This document shows, piece after piece, positions 26,037 to 35,363 of a stretch of DNA of 64,000 bases. This DNA is from Streptantibioticus ferralitis (GTDB lineage Bacteria > Actinomycetota > Actinomycetes > Streptomycetales > Streptomycetaceae): contig NZ_JARHTQ010000022.1 of NCBI RefSeq assembly GCF_029223525.1, forward strand, positions 1-64,000, in the 5' to 3' direction. The notes under the pieces are model-generated. The model ran no database searches, was not told where the DNA came from, and saw only the letters and a program-made list of their open reading frames with translations. Position 1 is the first letter of the stretch; every line of letters begins with the position of its first letter. A program made the position numbers and the translations under genes.

Positions 26037-29000
26037 GTGGCGGGATCCTCCGTGATCAGCGCGGTCTGGATCAGGCGCGGGGCCTCGCCGCGGCGCACCA
26101 GGGTGCCGCGTCCGGCGGGTTGGGCCGTGGCGTACAGGTTGGAGAACAGCTGGCCCTCGGAGCGGTCCCCCGACAGCAGCAGCCCGCTCGTGCCGCTCTC
26201 CCGCAGCGCCAGCAGGAACGGGTCGTACAGCCCGCGCGCGGCGCCGGAGACCCGGCGGGTGACGACGAAGTGCAGCCCGATGTCGGGTGCGGACGGCACG
26301 TACGGCAGGAAGGGCGCGAGCGGCTGCTGACCCGCCGTGGTGAGGACGTCGTAGTCGTCGATGAGGATCACGATGCGCGGACCGCGATACGAACCGCCGT
26401 CCGCCATGGCGTCGGTGAGCTCGTGCGGGATCCGCTTTTCCAGTTCGGCGGCGATGCCGTTCGCCAACCCGCCGCAGACCCGGGTGTTGTGGGCGTAGCC
26501 GCCCCGGTACGGCTCGGGCACCAGGTCGCGCAGGCCCCTGCGCGGGTCCATGACCGCGAAGACCAACTCCTCGTCGGAGTACCGGTCCAGCAGTCCCCGG
26601 GCGATCAGCCGCAGCAGATTGGTCTTGCCGCATTCGTCGTCGCCGAGGACCAGCAGGTGCTGGTCGCGGTCGAACAGGTCGAGCAGCACCGGCGCGAGCG
26701 CCGTCTGGTCCACGCCGATCGGCACTCTGCGGGTCTCGCGGGCCGAGGACGGCAGCGCGGCGGCGGGCAGCCGGGTGGGCAGCACCTTGACCGGCTGGGC
26801 GGGCTCACCGGGCCAGGCGTCGCCGATGGCGCGGGCGGTCTGCTCCACCACCGCGCCCAGGGCGTCCGCCGTCGCCAGCGCGTCGATCCGCGGCAGGGCC
26901 ACCTGCGCGGTGAGCTTGCCGTCGGTCAGCACCCGGCCGGGCCGGTCGGGGGAGAGGGCCTCGGCCAGCTTGCGGTCGATGCTGGAGTCGCCGGGGTCGT
27001 TGAGCCGCAGTTCCATGCGGGTGCCGAAGGTCGACTGGGTGGCGATGCGCACGTCGTTCCAGCGCAGCATCGCCGCGACCACGTGGATGCCGTAGCCGCC
27101 GCCGCGTTGCAGCAGATCGGTGATGAGGCCGTCGATGTCGTCGAAGTCGTCCCGCAGCGCCCCGAAGCCGTCGATGACCAACACGATGTCGGTGGACGGC
27201 AGTTCTTCGAGCCGGCCCGCGGCGCGCGCCGCGCGCAGCTGCTCGACGGAGTCCACGCCGTACTCCCGGAAGATCTCCTCCCGGGCGGCCAGCATGCCGC
27301 GCACCTCCTCCGCTGTACGGCGCACCCGCTCCCGGTCCGAGCGGCCCGCGACGCCGCCGACGTGCGGCAGTTCGGACAGCGCCTGCAGACCGCCGCCGAC
27401 CAGGTCCAGGCCGTAGATCCCGACCTCCCGCGGGGTGTGCGTCAGGGCGAGGGACAGCACCAGCGAGCGCAGCAGGGCCGTCTTGCCGGACTGCGGCCCG
27501 CCGATGACCGCGGCATGGCCGCCCGCCCTGGTCAGGTCCAGGTTCCACGGGCCCTGCCACTGCCGGGTCGGATCGTCCAGCAGGCCCATCGGCGCCCGCA
27601 TCGGCCCCGGTCGGCGCGTCAGATGCAGACCGCGCGCGGTGAGGTCCACCGGACCGGCCACCGCGTCCAGGGTGAGCGCCTCGGGCAGCGGCGGCAGCCA
27701 GATGCGCCGCACCGGCTCGGCGGCGTCCCGCAACTGGTCGACCATGACCGACAGTTCGGTGGCGCCGACGGTGCGCCGCGGCATCACCGGCTCGGCGTCG
27801 GCCGCACCCGGTTCGGGGGCGGCGAGGGTGTTGTACGCCGGGTAGGGCAGGGCGCTCGGGCCCGCGGGAGCCTCCTCCTGCCGGGTCGGGCCGCGGTACG
27901 GGCCGGAGACGTACCCCGCCTTGAACCGCTCGTACGCGCTGGTGTCCACCTTCAGATAGCCGAAGCCCGGCAGCGGCGGCAGATGGAAGGCGTCGGGGGT
28001 GTCCAGCACCGTGCGGGACTCCTCGGGCGAGAAGGTCCGCAGGCCCAGCCGGTACGACAGATAGGTGTCCAGGCCCTTGAGCTTGCCGCCCTCGATGCGC
28101 TGGCTGGACAGCAGCAGATGGACGCCGATGCTGCGCCCGATCCGGCCGATGGACAGGAACAACTCGATGAAGTCCGGTTTGGCGGTGAGCAGTTCACCGA
28201 ACTCGTCGATCACCACCAGTAGATGCGGCAGCGGGGGCAGTTGCGGGCGCACGGCGCGTTCGGCCGCGTACTGCGAGATGTCCGCGACGTTGCCCGCGTC
28301 CTTGAGCACCTGCTGGCGCCGCTGGATCTCGCCCGCCAGACTGGCGTGGGCGCGCTCGATCAGCCCGGCGTCGTTCTCCAGGTTGGTGATCAGCCCGGCG
28401 ACATGCGGCAGTTCGGCGAACGGGGCGAAGGTCGCACCGCCCTTGTAGTCGACCAGCATCATCGACAGCGCGTCCGGCGGATGGGTGGCGGCCAGCGCGA
28501 GGACCAGGGTGCGCAGCAGCTCGCTCTTGCCCGAGCCGGTCGCTCCGACGCACAGCCCGTGCGGGCCCATGCCCAGTTCCGCGGACTCCTTCAGATCCAG
28601 CAGCACCGGCTGCCGGTCGTCCGCGACACCGATCGGCACCCGTAGGAAGGCCCGTTCCCCGCGCGGCGCCCACAGCCGTTCCAGGTCCAGTTCGGCCGGA
28701 TCGTCGATGCCCAGCAGCCCGGCGAAGTCCAGCGGACCGGTCAACGGCCCGTCCTCGGTCACCGAGTCGGCCGACAGCCGCAGCGGGGCGAGCATCCGGG
28801 CCAGCCCCTCCACCCCGGGCGCCGTGACCTCGTCCACCAGGCCCTGGGCGAGCACCGGCCGCTCCCCGCGCAGATCCTCGATCGCGGCCTGGCCGCCGTC
28901 GGTGGTGATCCGCACGGCCACCTGACCCGGCTCGGCCACCCGCTCGGCGACCAGGTGCACCACGGTGACCCCCATCGCCTCCAGCGGCACCGCCTCGTCC

Positions 29001-30013
29001 GCGCGCGGGAGTTCGTCCGCCACCTCGCCGTAACCGTCGCTGATCACCAGCAGCCGGGACGTCTGCGCGAGGGCGCTCTTGTCGGACAGCCCGCGGCGTA
29101 CCTCGGCGGCGTACGCGGCACGCTGCCGCAGGTCGTCGCGGAGCAGCACGCCGAGCTTGCCGAGGTCCGATGCGATCCGGCGGGCCGGTACCGGGCCGTC
29201 CCGCTGGTCGGGGTCGACCGCGTGCGGCAGCCACTTCAGCCACTCCCAGTCGGCGAGCCGTTCGGCCGGGCAGGCCAGCGCGATCGCCATGTCATCGGGT
29301 GCGTGGCACACCGACGCGTGCGCCAGCAGCGTACGGACCGCGCGCAGCACGTCCGCACGGGAGCCGACCACGCTGACGTTCCCCACCCGGTCCAGCGGTA
29401 CGGGCAGCGGCAGATCGGTTCCGGTCCGATAGCGGTGCAGCAGCGCGTTGGCCTCGTTGAGCATGAACGGGTCCGGCGGGGTCAGCACGCTGCTGCCCGG
29501 CTTGGCCAGCGTCAGCTCCCGCACCGCCAGCTCGCCCGTCCCGATCCGCACCTGGAGGAAGTCCCGGTCGAGCCGGCGCCGCTCCCACAGCCGGGCCGGA
29601 TCGCGCGCCACGTCGTACAGCGCCTCCGGCGGTGGGTTGAGTATCCGCGACGCCTCACGGTGCGCCCGCTCCTCGGCCGCCAACTCCTCGCGCAGCTGAT
29701 CCAGATACTCCAGATACCGTTCGCGCTGGGCGCGCCGGGTGCGCTGCGCCTTGCCGCGCTGGGACAGCAGCAGGCCCATGCTGCCGAACACGGTCACCAC
29801 CAGCACGACGGCGCCGACGGCAGCGTATTGCCCGCTGCGCAGCACGGTCATCATCACGACCGAACTCATCACCCCGGCGATCGGCATCAGCGTGTGCGCG
29901 GCGCCGCCGGTCTTGCCCTCCGGCAGGTTCGGCGGCGCCTCGACGGTGCGCGGCTCGCTGCCGACCAGATGGCGGGTGGTCCGTGCCGGACGGTGCACCA
30001 GCCGGATCGTCAT
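26033..30013 (-). CDS. eccC: Type VII secretion ATPase EccC
   Basis: 1326 residues in one chain. Two membrane helices (about 42-85) are followed by three FtsK/SpoIIIE-type ATPase domains with P-loops GATGSGKS (about 487), GGPQSGKT (about 837) and GDDECGKT (about 1124). Only the first domain has a full Walker B (LVVIDEFGEL); the second reads VLVIDGFG and the third VILIDDYD, so domain 1 is the likely hydrolytic one, as known for EccC. It recruits Esx substrates. ATG 30013 has GGAGG 5 bases upstream; the longer frame to 30607 overlaps the preceding gene. Confidence 0.95.
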   Translation of the reverse strand: MTIRLVHRPARTTRHLVGSEPRTVEAPPNLPEGKTGGAAHTLMPIAGVMSSVVMMTVLRSGQYAAVGAVVLVVTVFGSMGLLLSQRGKAQRTRRAQRERYLEYLDQLREELAAEERAHREASRILNPPPEALYDVARDPARLWERRRLDRDFLQVRIGTGELAVRELTLAKPGSSVLTPPDPFMLNEANALLHRYRTGTDLPLPVPLDRVGNVSVVGSRADVLRAVRTLLAHASVCHAPDDMAIALACPAERLADWEWLKWLPHAVDPDQRDGPVPARRIASDLGKLGVLLRDDLRQRAAYAAEVRRGLSDKSALAQTSRLLVISDGYGEVADELPRADEAVPLEAMGVTVVHLVAERVAEPGQVAVRITTDGGQAAIEDLRGERPVLAQGLVDEVTAPGVEGLARMLAPLRLSADSVTEDGPLTGPLDFAGLLGIDDPAELDLERLWAPRGERAFLRVPIGVADDRQPVLLDLKESAELGMGPHGLCVGATGSGKSELLRTLVLALAATHPPDALSMMLVDYKGGATFAPFAELPHVAGLITNLENDAGLIERAHASLAGEIQRRQQVLKDAGNVADISQYAAERAVRPQLPPLPHLLVVIDEFGELLTAKPDFIELFLSIGRIGRSIGVHLLLSSQRIEGGKLKGLDTYLSYRLGLRTFSPEESRTVLDTPDAFHLPPLPGFGYLKVDTSAYERFKAGYVSGPYRGPTRQEEAPAGPSALPYPAYNTLAAPEPGAADAEPVMPRRTVGATELSVMVDQLRDAAEPVRRIWLPPLPEALTLDAVAGPVDLTARGLHLTRRPGPMRAPMGLLDDPTRQWQGPWNLDLTRAGGHAAVIGGPQSGKTALLRSLVLSLALTHTPREVGIYGLDLVGGGLQALSELPHVGGVAGRSDRERVRRTAEEVRGMLAAREEIFREYGVDSVEQLRAARAAGRLEELPSTDIVLVIDGFGALRDDFDDIDGLITDLLQRGGGYGIHVVAAMLRWNDVRIATQSTFGTRMELRLNDPGDSSIDRKLAEALSPDRPGRVLTDGKLTAQVALPRIDALATADALGAVVEQTARAIGDAWPGEPAQPVKVLPTRLPAAALPSSARETRRVPIGVDQTALAPVLLDLFDRDQHLLVLGDDECGKTNLLRLIARGLLDRYSDEELVFAVMDPRRGLRDLVPEPYRGGYAHNTRVCGGLANGIAAELEKRIPHELTDAMADGGSYRGPRIVILIDDYDVLTTAGQQPLAPFLPYVPSAPDIGLHFVVTRRVSGAARGLYDPFLLALRESGTSGLLLSGDRSEGQLFSNLYATAQPAGRGTLVRRGEAPRLIQTALITEDPAT

Positions 30014-30053
30014 GACCGCCTCCGGGATGTGGCGTTTCGGCCAGTCGGGGACG

Positions 30054-31139
30054 TCACCTGCGAACGGCCCGGTCCAACAGCTCGGCCCCGAGCCGCGCTG
30101 CCGCGTCACGCGTCCGCTGCCCCAGCAGCGCCAGCCGCACCGCTCCGCCCGCGGCAAGGTGCCGGTCGTACGGTACGTGCACCACGCGGACGTCCCCGAC
30201 ACGCAAGTACCGCTCGGCCGCCGGGAGATCGATCGCGGTGTGCGGCGAGGTGGCGTTGAGCGCGACCACGGTGCCCGGCAGCATCGGCCGCGGCACGCTG
30301 CCCATCCACTCCAGCACGGTACGCGCGGATGCCACGCCCTCCACCGTCGCCGGTGCCACCAGGACGCGCGCCTGCGCACCCGCCATCGCGCTACGGGCCA
30401 ACTCGCCCGGCAGCGACTCGCAGTCCACCATCGTGATCGCGAAGTAGCGGCGCAGCGCCATCGCCACCGTCTGGTACTCGTCAAGGCTGACCCGTGCGCC
30501 GATCTGGCCCTTGCTGCCCGGCAGCAGCCAGCCGCCCTCCGGCAGCGCCACCAGGTATCCGATGACCTGGTCGAACCGCATCGACGGCGCCACCACCCGG
30601 GCCACATCGCTCATCGTCCAGCGCAGCGACGGGGCGTCCAGCCGCACCGGCAGGGTGCCCAGCGTCGGGTTCGCCTCCATCACCAGCACCGGATCGGAGC
30701 GGTAGTGCGCGTACGCGGAGCCGAGCAGCGTCGTGATCGCGGTCTTGCCCGCGCCACCGTGCACGCTGGTGACCACGATCTGCCGACCGGTGGTGATCGG
30801 CTGCTGCAACTGCCGTGCCACACCGGTGACTTCGGCTGTCTCCCGGGCCGCCGACGAGGCGACCAGCCTGCGCAGCGACCGCCCCACCCGGCGGGCCGCC
30901 GATTCGCCCCTGCGCGGCTTACCGGTGAGCAGCGCGGCGGCCTCCGGGGTCAACACGGGTGCGGGCGCGGGCGGTTCGGGGGACGGCGGCGCCACGTCCG
31001 CCGCGGCGGGCGGGAGGGGCACGACGGCGGGGGCCGCGATCGCCGGTACCGGGTCTGCGGGGCCCGGGTCCATGGCGGCCGCGGCGGACCGCGCGGTGAC
31101 GTCGTTGAGTACGGCGCGCTGCCAGTCGTCTTCGGGCAC
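30054..31139 (-). CDS. MinD/ParA-like ATPase of the ESX locus (EspI-like)
   Basis: 361 residues. A disordered Pro/Ala-rich N-terminus (about 1-85) precedes a MinD-like P-loop domain with VTSVHGGAGKTAITTLLG (deviant Walker A, K-GGxGKT type), VLVMEANPTLGTLP (switch region) and ITMVDCESLPGELARSAM. This layout, a Pro-rich tail plus MinD fold next to eccC and eccD, resembles mycobacterial EspI. It probably regulates or positions the secretion machine according to nucleotide state (inference). GTG 31139 has GGGAGGGAG upstream; the gap to eccD is 31 bp. Confidence 0.85.
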   Translation of the reverse strand: MPEDDWQRAVLNDVTARSAAAAMDPGPADPVPAIAAPAVVPLPPAAADVAPPSPEPPAPAPVLTPEAAALLTGKPRRGESAARRVGRSLRRLVASSAARETAEVTGVARQLQQPITTGRQIVVTSVHGGAGKTAITTLLGSAYAHYRSDPVLVMEANPTLGTLPVRLDAPSLRWTMSDVARVVAPSMRFDQVIGYLVALPEGGWLLPGSKGQIGARVSLDEYQTVAMALRRYFAITMVDCESLPGELARSAMAGAQARVLVAPATVEGVASARTVLEWMGSVPRPMLPGTVVALNATSPHTAIDLPAAERYLRVGDVRVVHVPYDRHLAAGGAVRLALLGQRTRDAAARLGAELLDRAVRR

Positions 31140-31170
31140 CTTCGCTCCCTCCCCTCGGCTCACCTGAACG

Positions 31171-32541
31171 TCACTTGAAAGCGCCGAGCAATTGCCCGTA
31201 CACCCCGAACACCCCGAGCAGCAGCGGGAACAGCGCGACCACCCCGAGCGTCTCGCCCAGGTCCATGGCCCGGCGCAGCCGTACCCGTACATGCTCCGGC
31301 GGATCCACCGCCAGCACCACCAGCGGCAGCAGCGCGGCGGCGCACAGCACCAGGACCGGCCAGGGGCCCGCGGTCGCCGAGCGATCGAGCCACACCGCGA
31401 CCAGCCGCGCGAGCAACACCACCGCCGCCGCCTGCAGCGCGACGACCTCGGCGATCAGCGGGAACGCGCGGGCGCGGGAGACCAGGGCCACCGCCAGCAG
31501 CACGCTCATCACCACGGTCCACGCGTTCGGCGCGGCCAGCAGCAGCCAGCCCGCCGCCGCAGCGGAGGCGGCGACGGTCACCGTCGCCACCGACAACCCC
31601 TGGTGCGCGGCGGCCAACGCGGTGCCCACCTCGTACCGGCTCACCGACGCACCACCCGCCCGCCGGTCGTCCAGCCGGGTCAACCCGGCCGCGACCAGCG
31701 CGCAGCGCGGCAGGACGCCCAGCGCGACCACCGAGGCCACTGCGAGTACGCCGCCCAGCCGTGACTGGTCCACGGCACCGTGCGCGGCATGCGTCAGCGC
31801 GGCGACCGCCTCCCACCCCGCACCGGTGAACGCGAGCGCACCCGCCCCGACCAGGCCGCCCCGCCCGACCGGCGAGAACAACCCGAGTACGGCGAGGGTC
31901 AGCACGAGGACGCCGACCAGCCCGCCCCAGTGCGCCATGACCGCCCAGCGGTGCGCGTCGGACAACGCCCAGGTGCCGCAGGCGCCGAGCGCACCGCCGG
32001 TGACCATGAGCGCGGTGCCCAGACCGCGGTTGCCCATCCGGGCCGTGACGGCCCCGCCCGCCAGCGCGGCGACGGCGATGGCCAGCAGCCAACCGGCGAC
32101 GGTGGAGGCGCCGACGGCACTCCAGGCCAACAGGGCTGCGGTCAGGCTCAGTACGAGGGCCATCGCCCCGGACGTCCAGCGCCGGGACGCCGGTCCCCAG
32201 CGCCAGGCCCGCAGATCCAGATCGTCCGCCACCTCGTCGGTGACGTCATGTACGACAGGCGCCGCAGGCGCGTACTGTGCGCGCACCAGCCGCAGCACCG
32301 CACCGTCCGCCACCCCGGCGGAGGCAAGCGAACCGTCCTGCGGCAGCACGGTTCCGTTCCCGGTGACCAGGTGCCGGGGCACCGGCGGTGAACTCACCGC
32401 GTCGTCGAGCAGCACCAGCACCTCGGGGAGCAGCCGCCCGATCGGCTCGTCGGACGGCAGCACGAGATCCACACGTCGCCGCTCACCCACCAGGGTGACC
32501 CGGCTCAACCGCGCAGCGCGCTTCGCCCCCGCTCTCACCAT
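31171..32541 (-). CDS. eccD: Type VII secretion membrane channel EccD
   Basis: 456 residues. A ubiquitin-like YukD domain (about 10-95; SRVTLVGERRRVDLVLPSD) is followed by a linker and eleven hydrophobic helices reaching the C-terminus, the standard EccD layout. It lines the inner-membrane pore of the ESX machine. ATG 32541 is the first sensible start; the frame extends further but into a Pro/Arg-rich shadow of the neighbouring gene. Confidence 0.92.
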   Translation of the reverse strand: MVRAGAKRAARLSRVTLVGERRRVDLVLPSDEPIGRLLPEVLVLLDDAVSSPPVPRHLVTGNGTVLPQDGSLASAGVADGAVLRLVRAQYAPAAPVVHDVTDEVADDLDLRAWRWGPASRRWTSGAMALVLSLTAALLAWSAVGASTVAGWLLAIAVAALAGGAVTARMGNRGLGTALMVTGGALGACGTWALSDAHRWAVMAHWGGLVGVLVLTLAVLGLFSPVGRGGLVGAGALAFTGAGWEAVAALTHAAHGAVDQSRLGGVLAVASVVALGVLPRCALVAAGLTRLDDRRAGGASVSRYEVGTALAAAHQGLSVATVTVAASAAAAGWLLLAAPNAWTVVMSVLLAVALVSRARAFPLIAEVVALQAAAVVLLARLVAVWLDRSATAGPWPVLVLCAAALLPLVVLAVDPPEHVRVRLRRAMDLGETLGVVALFPLLLGVFGVYGQLLGAFK

Positions 32542-32554
32542 TTCGCCGAACCTA

Positions 32555-32884
32555 TCATCGCGGTGAGCCCGTGACCGGGGCCGCGGACGAAGTAGCCCGG
32601 GGCGAAGCACCGGGGGACGACGTAACAGGTGATGAGGTAGCGGGGGATGAGGTAGCGGGCGCCAGTCCCGGCTGCGTCTGGTGCGCCAGCCGATGCGAGA
32701 CGAACGACCATCCCACGCATCCGGCACACATCACCGCGGCCAACGCGATCCCGGCGAACGCCTTGCGCAGGTTCTCGTCGGTGGTACGCCGGGTGCGCAT
32801 CGCCCCGTGCAGCAGGGCGTCACGCAGCCGACGCCGACGCACGGCCACGGATTCAAGGAGCTGGCTGTCGAAGTCGCGTGCCAT
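32555..32884 (-). CDS. Small single-helix membrane protein of the ESX operon
   Basis: 109 residues. A basic N-terminal helix (VAVRRRRLRDALLHGAMRTR), one membrane span (about 42-62) and a Ser/Thr/Pro-rich exported tail of repeated TSSPATSSP type. It is the first gene of the minus-strand ESX operon, 13 bp before eccD. It has no recognised enzyme motif. It could be an assembly factor of the ESX complex. Confidence 0.72.
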   Translation of the reverse strand: MARDFDSQLLESVAVRRRRLRDALLHGAMRTRRTTDENLRKAFAGIALAAVMCAGCVGWSFVSHRLAHQTQPGLAPATSSPATSSPVTSSPGASPRATSSAAPVTGSPR

Positions 32885-32947
32885 CGCTTTCCCGCTCGCG
32901 CTTGGTGGGGGGTGACGAGGGTAGCCCTCCGCGGCACGCGGAGGGCA

Positions 32948-33154
32948 CTACGGCCGGTCGAGGTCACCCGCCTTGACCTTTTGCAGGAGGTCGGCCAGGC
33001 GGGCAGGGGTGGTGGTGACGATCGCCTCCGGGCAGTCGCTTTCGCGGAGGTAGATTTGTGGGGTTCTTTCGGGGGATATGGCGACGTTGAGGCAGTTGGC
33101 GCCGTGCTGGCTGTAGGAGGACTTCTGCCAGTTGAGCGAGGTCATGTTCCTCAT
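32948..33154 (-). CDS. DUF397 small regulatory protein
   Basis: 68 residues. The family core LNWQKSSYSQHGANCLNVA and a later RESDCPEAI are clear. DUF397 proteins are encoded next to WhiJ-type XRE regulators in Streptomyces and are thought to antagonise or modulate them. Here the gene starts 3 bp after the stop of such a regulator. An internal ATG at 33145 (MTSLNWQ) is an equally good start. Confidence 0.85.
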   Translation of the reverse strand: MRNMTSLNWQKSSYSQHGANCLNVAISPERTPQIYLRESDCPEAIVTTTPARLADLLQKVKAGDLDRP

Positions 33155-33157
33155 CCC

Positions 33158-34009
33158 TCAATTCTCGTGCGCGATGCGGTTGATCAAGTCCCGTGAGTCC
33201 TGTGGCTTGAGGGTGCGATTTGTCAGCTGGTCCAGAACGGACCGGTACCTGGTCAACTGTGCTTCCGCGTCGAGGAATTCACAACCGTGTTCGGTGTCGA
33301 GTTCAACGGTGTCGAGCCCTGGCACAGGCCCCTCCGCGTAGGTGATCGACTGGCCGGACGAGGCGAAGGGCGCTTCGCCGAAGGGAATCACCAACAGCGT
33401 GATGTTCTCCTGCTCACTCATCTCCAGGAGGTACATGAGTTGTTGGCGCGCCACGGCCGCTCCACCGAACCCCATTCGAAGGGCTGCCTCGTGCACGATG
33501 GCGGTGTACGGGGTTGGCTTGTCCCCGTAAAGCACCGCCTGCCGCTTCATGCGATACGACAGCCGATGTTCCAACTCGTACTGCCGCAAGGGTGGAACGG
33601 TCTCCCTCAGGCTGGCACGAGCATGATCGGTGGTCTGGAGAAGTCCCGGGATGTGGATCACGACCGCGACGCGCAGCGCCGTCGCATAGTGCTCAAGTTC
33701 GGCCAAGTCGAGGAGGTCGGTGGGAAGCAGTTCGCGGTACTCCTCCCACCAGCCGCGTGCGCGCGGCCCTGTCATCCCGACGAGAGCGTCGATCAGCTTC
33801 TCGTCAGAACAGGTGTAGTTGCGCGCGAGGGCGCGGACCCGGGCCGCGCTCACCGGGATACGACTGGCCTCGATGTTGCTGATCTGCGCCTGGTTGGTGC
33901 CCAGTAGGTGGCCCGCTTTGGTGGAGGACAGCCCGGCACGCTCGCGGAGCTTACGCAGTTCGGCGCCGAGCCGGAGTTGGCGTCCCGTCGGCCTGCTCCT
34001 CATCGGCAT
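33158..34009 (-). CDS. WhiJ-type XRE regulator with DUF5753 domain
   Basis: 283 residues. An N-terminal helix-turn-helix (ELRKLRERAGLSSTKAGHLL, then QAQISNIEASR) is joined to the DUF5753 ligand/partner domain (YRELLPTDLLDLAELE, then IHIPGLLQT). This is the WhiJ/AbaA-locus architecture, whose members affect development and antibiotics in Streptomyces. ATG 34009 has GGAGGAG about 8 bases upstream; the longer frame to 34039 lacks one. It forms a module with the downstream DUF397 gene and the divergent ATPase. Confidence 0.9.
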   Translation of the reverse strand: MPMRSRPTGRQLRLGAELRKLRERAGLSSTKAGHLLGTNQAQISNIEASRIPVSAARVRALARNYTCSDEKLIDALVGMTGPRARGWWEEYRELLPTDLLDLAELEHYATALRVAVVIHIPGLLQTTDHARASLRETVPPLRQYELEHRLSYRMKRQAVLYGDKPTPYTAIVHEAALRMGFGGAAVARQQLMYLLEMSEQENITLLVIPFGEAPFASSGQSITYAEGPVPGLDTVELDTEHGCEFLDAEAQLTRYRSVLDQLTNRTLKPQDSRDLINRIAHEN

Positions 34010-34147
34010 CTGTCGGCTCCTCCAGTTGGTTCCCGTCACTCACATGAGTGGAAGGTTCAGCGATTTCTCCGCTCGAGGTGAAGTTATTCATCCCCGCGTC
34101 CTACGGTGTGACGCAAGCCACTGCCCATCGCCTCGCAAGGAGCGGCC

Positions 34148-34585
34148 ATGGACTCCCTCTGGACGTACTCCCTCCAACTCCCGCACGACGCAGGCGCGGT
34201 ACGCGTCGCGCGCATCACACTCCGTACCGTACTGACCACTCACGGCATGGGCGAACTCCTCGATCCAACCGAGTTGCTGACCAGCGAACTGCTCACCAAC
34301 GCCTACCGTCACTCCGACGGCCCGTCCGCGCTTCGCGTCCGCAACATGGCGAACCGGCTGCGCGTCGGAGTCTGGGACACCAACCCCACCATCCCGCCGC
34401 CGTTCGCGAACGGCACGCTCCGCGCGCCGGAACCAGAGAGCGAGCAGGGCCGCGGCCTGACGCTCGTACGGCACTGGGCGGACAACTACGGCGGATACGA
34501 GATCGGCGAGGAACTCGGCGGCAGGCCGGGCAAGTTGCTGTGGTTCGAGATCCTGCGCCGCGACGCGTTTGAGATGGCGGCGTGA
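34148..34585 (+). CDS. RsbW-like ATP-binding protein (HATPase)
   Basis: 145 residues. A GHKL ATPase fold: N box ELLTNAYRHS, G1 VWDTNP and G2 GRGLTLVRHW. Such single-domain proteins are anti-sigma-factor-like kinases, in Streptomyces often beside WhiJ/DUF397 pairs. The gene is divergent from the XRE gene over 138 bp. ATG 34148 has AAGGAG 6 bases upstream. Its partner sigma or anti-sigma antagonist is not in the window. Confidence 0.88.
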   Translation: MDSLWTYSLQLPHDAGAVRVARITLRTVLTTHGMGELLDPTELLTSELLTNAYRHSDGPSALRVRNMANRLRVGVWDTNPTIPPPFANGTLRAPEPESEQGRGLTLVRHWADNYGGYEIGEELGGRPGKLLWFEILRRDAFEMAA

Positions 34586-34700
34586 CCGCCGCGGAGGAGG
34601 GTGGGCGTAACGAACTCCGCACCTTCTACCGCGCGGCGGCGCGGGCCGGGGCGCGGTCTGCAAGTCACGGGGATGAGCGCGCCTGCTTGAATGGCGCGCG

Positions 34701-35321
34701 ATGAGCAGCCCATACAATGCCCAACCGTCCGGCTACCCAACTCCGCCCTATCCGGGCCAGATTCCGTACCCGCCGGTCGGCGGAACCCCGTACGGGGCGT
34801 ATCCGCCCCCAGCCGTGGGCTATCTGCCGCCGGAGGCGTGGCCCGCCGCGCAGCATGATCCGCGTAACTCACCGGTGCTGGCCAACCCCGGCCAGCGGCT
34901 GGGCGGCCACGCCCTCGACGTCCTGTTCGTCTTCCTGGGCGCCGTGCTCGTGGGCATCGTGTTCTTGCTGATCGGCCGGGCGACGGGCCGCCCGGGGAGC
35001 GCCCCGGAGAGCGGCGTGCTGCTGGTGTGCCACCTCGTGGTGATGCTCGCAGTGGTCGTGCTGTACGACCCGGTGCAGACCGTGCTGTGGGGCCGCACGC
35101 TGGGCAAGCGCTGTGCAGGCACCCGCGCGGTCCCACTGACCAGGCCCACCGAACGCCTCGGCTTCGGCCAGGCGTTGAGCCGCTGGCTCCTCCACCTGGT
35201 GATGACGTTCGTCCCGTTCCTGGGCCTACTCAACGGGTTGTGGCTCCTCTGGGATCGGCCGTACTGCCAGTGCCTGCACGACAAGGTCGCCCAGACGGCC
35301 GTCATCCGGCAGCAGGGCTAG
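34701..35321 (+). CDS. RDD family membrane protein
   Basis: 206 residues. A Pro/Tyr/Gly-rich cytoplasmic N-terminus (about 1-60) is followed by the RDD domain: NPGQRLGGHALDVL holds the Arg and first Asp, and WGRTLGKRCAGTRAV is the conserved loop. Three or four membrane helices. The function of RDD proteins is mostly unknown, with transport suggested for some. It may belong to the ESX island or be an unrelated passenger. Confidence 0.85.
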   Translation: MSSPYNAQPSGYPTPPYPGQIPYPPVGGTPYGAYPPPAVGYLPPEAWPAAQHDPRNSPVLANPGQRLGGHALDVLFVFLGAVLVGIVFLLIGRATGRPGSAPESGVLLVCHLVVMLAVVVLYDPVQTVLWGRTLGKRCAGTRAVPLTRPTERLGFGQALSRWLLHLVMTFVPFLGLLNGLWLLWDRPYCQCLHDKVAQTAVIRQQG

Positions 35322-35363
35322 GAGCCAGGGCAGGGCTTTCGGCAGGAGAGGGAGGCCAGGGCC

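Noticed and set aside
25694..28222. An 842-codon plus-strand frame opposite eccC
   Set aside because: Antisense to the EccC ATPase domains; no recognisable protein.
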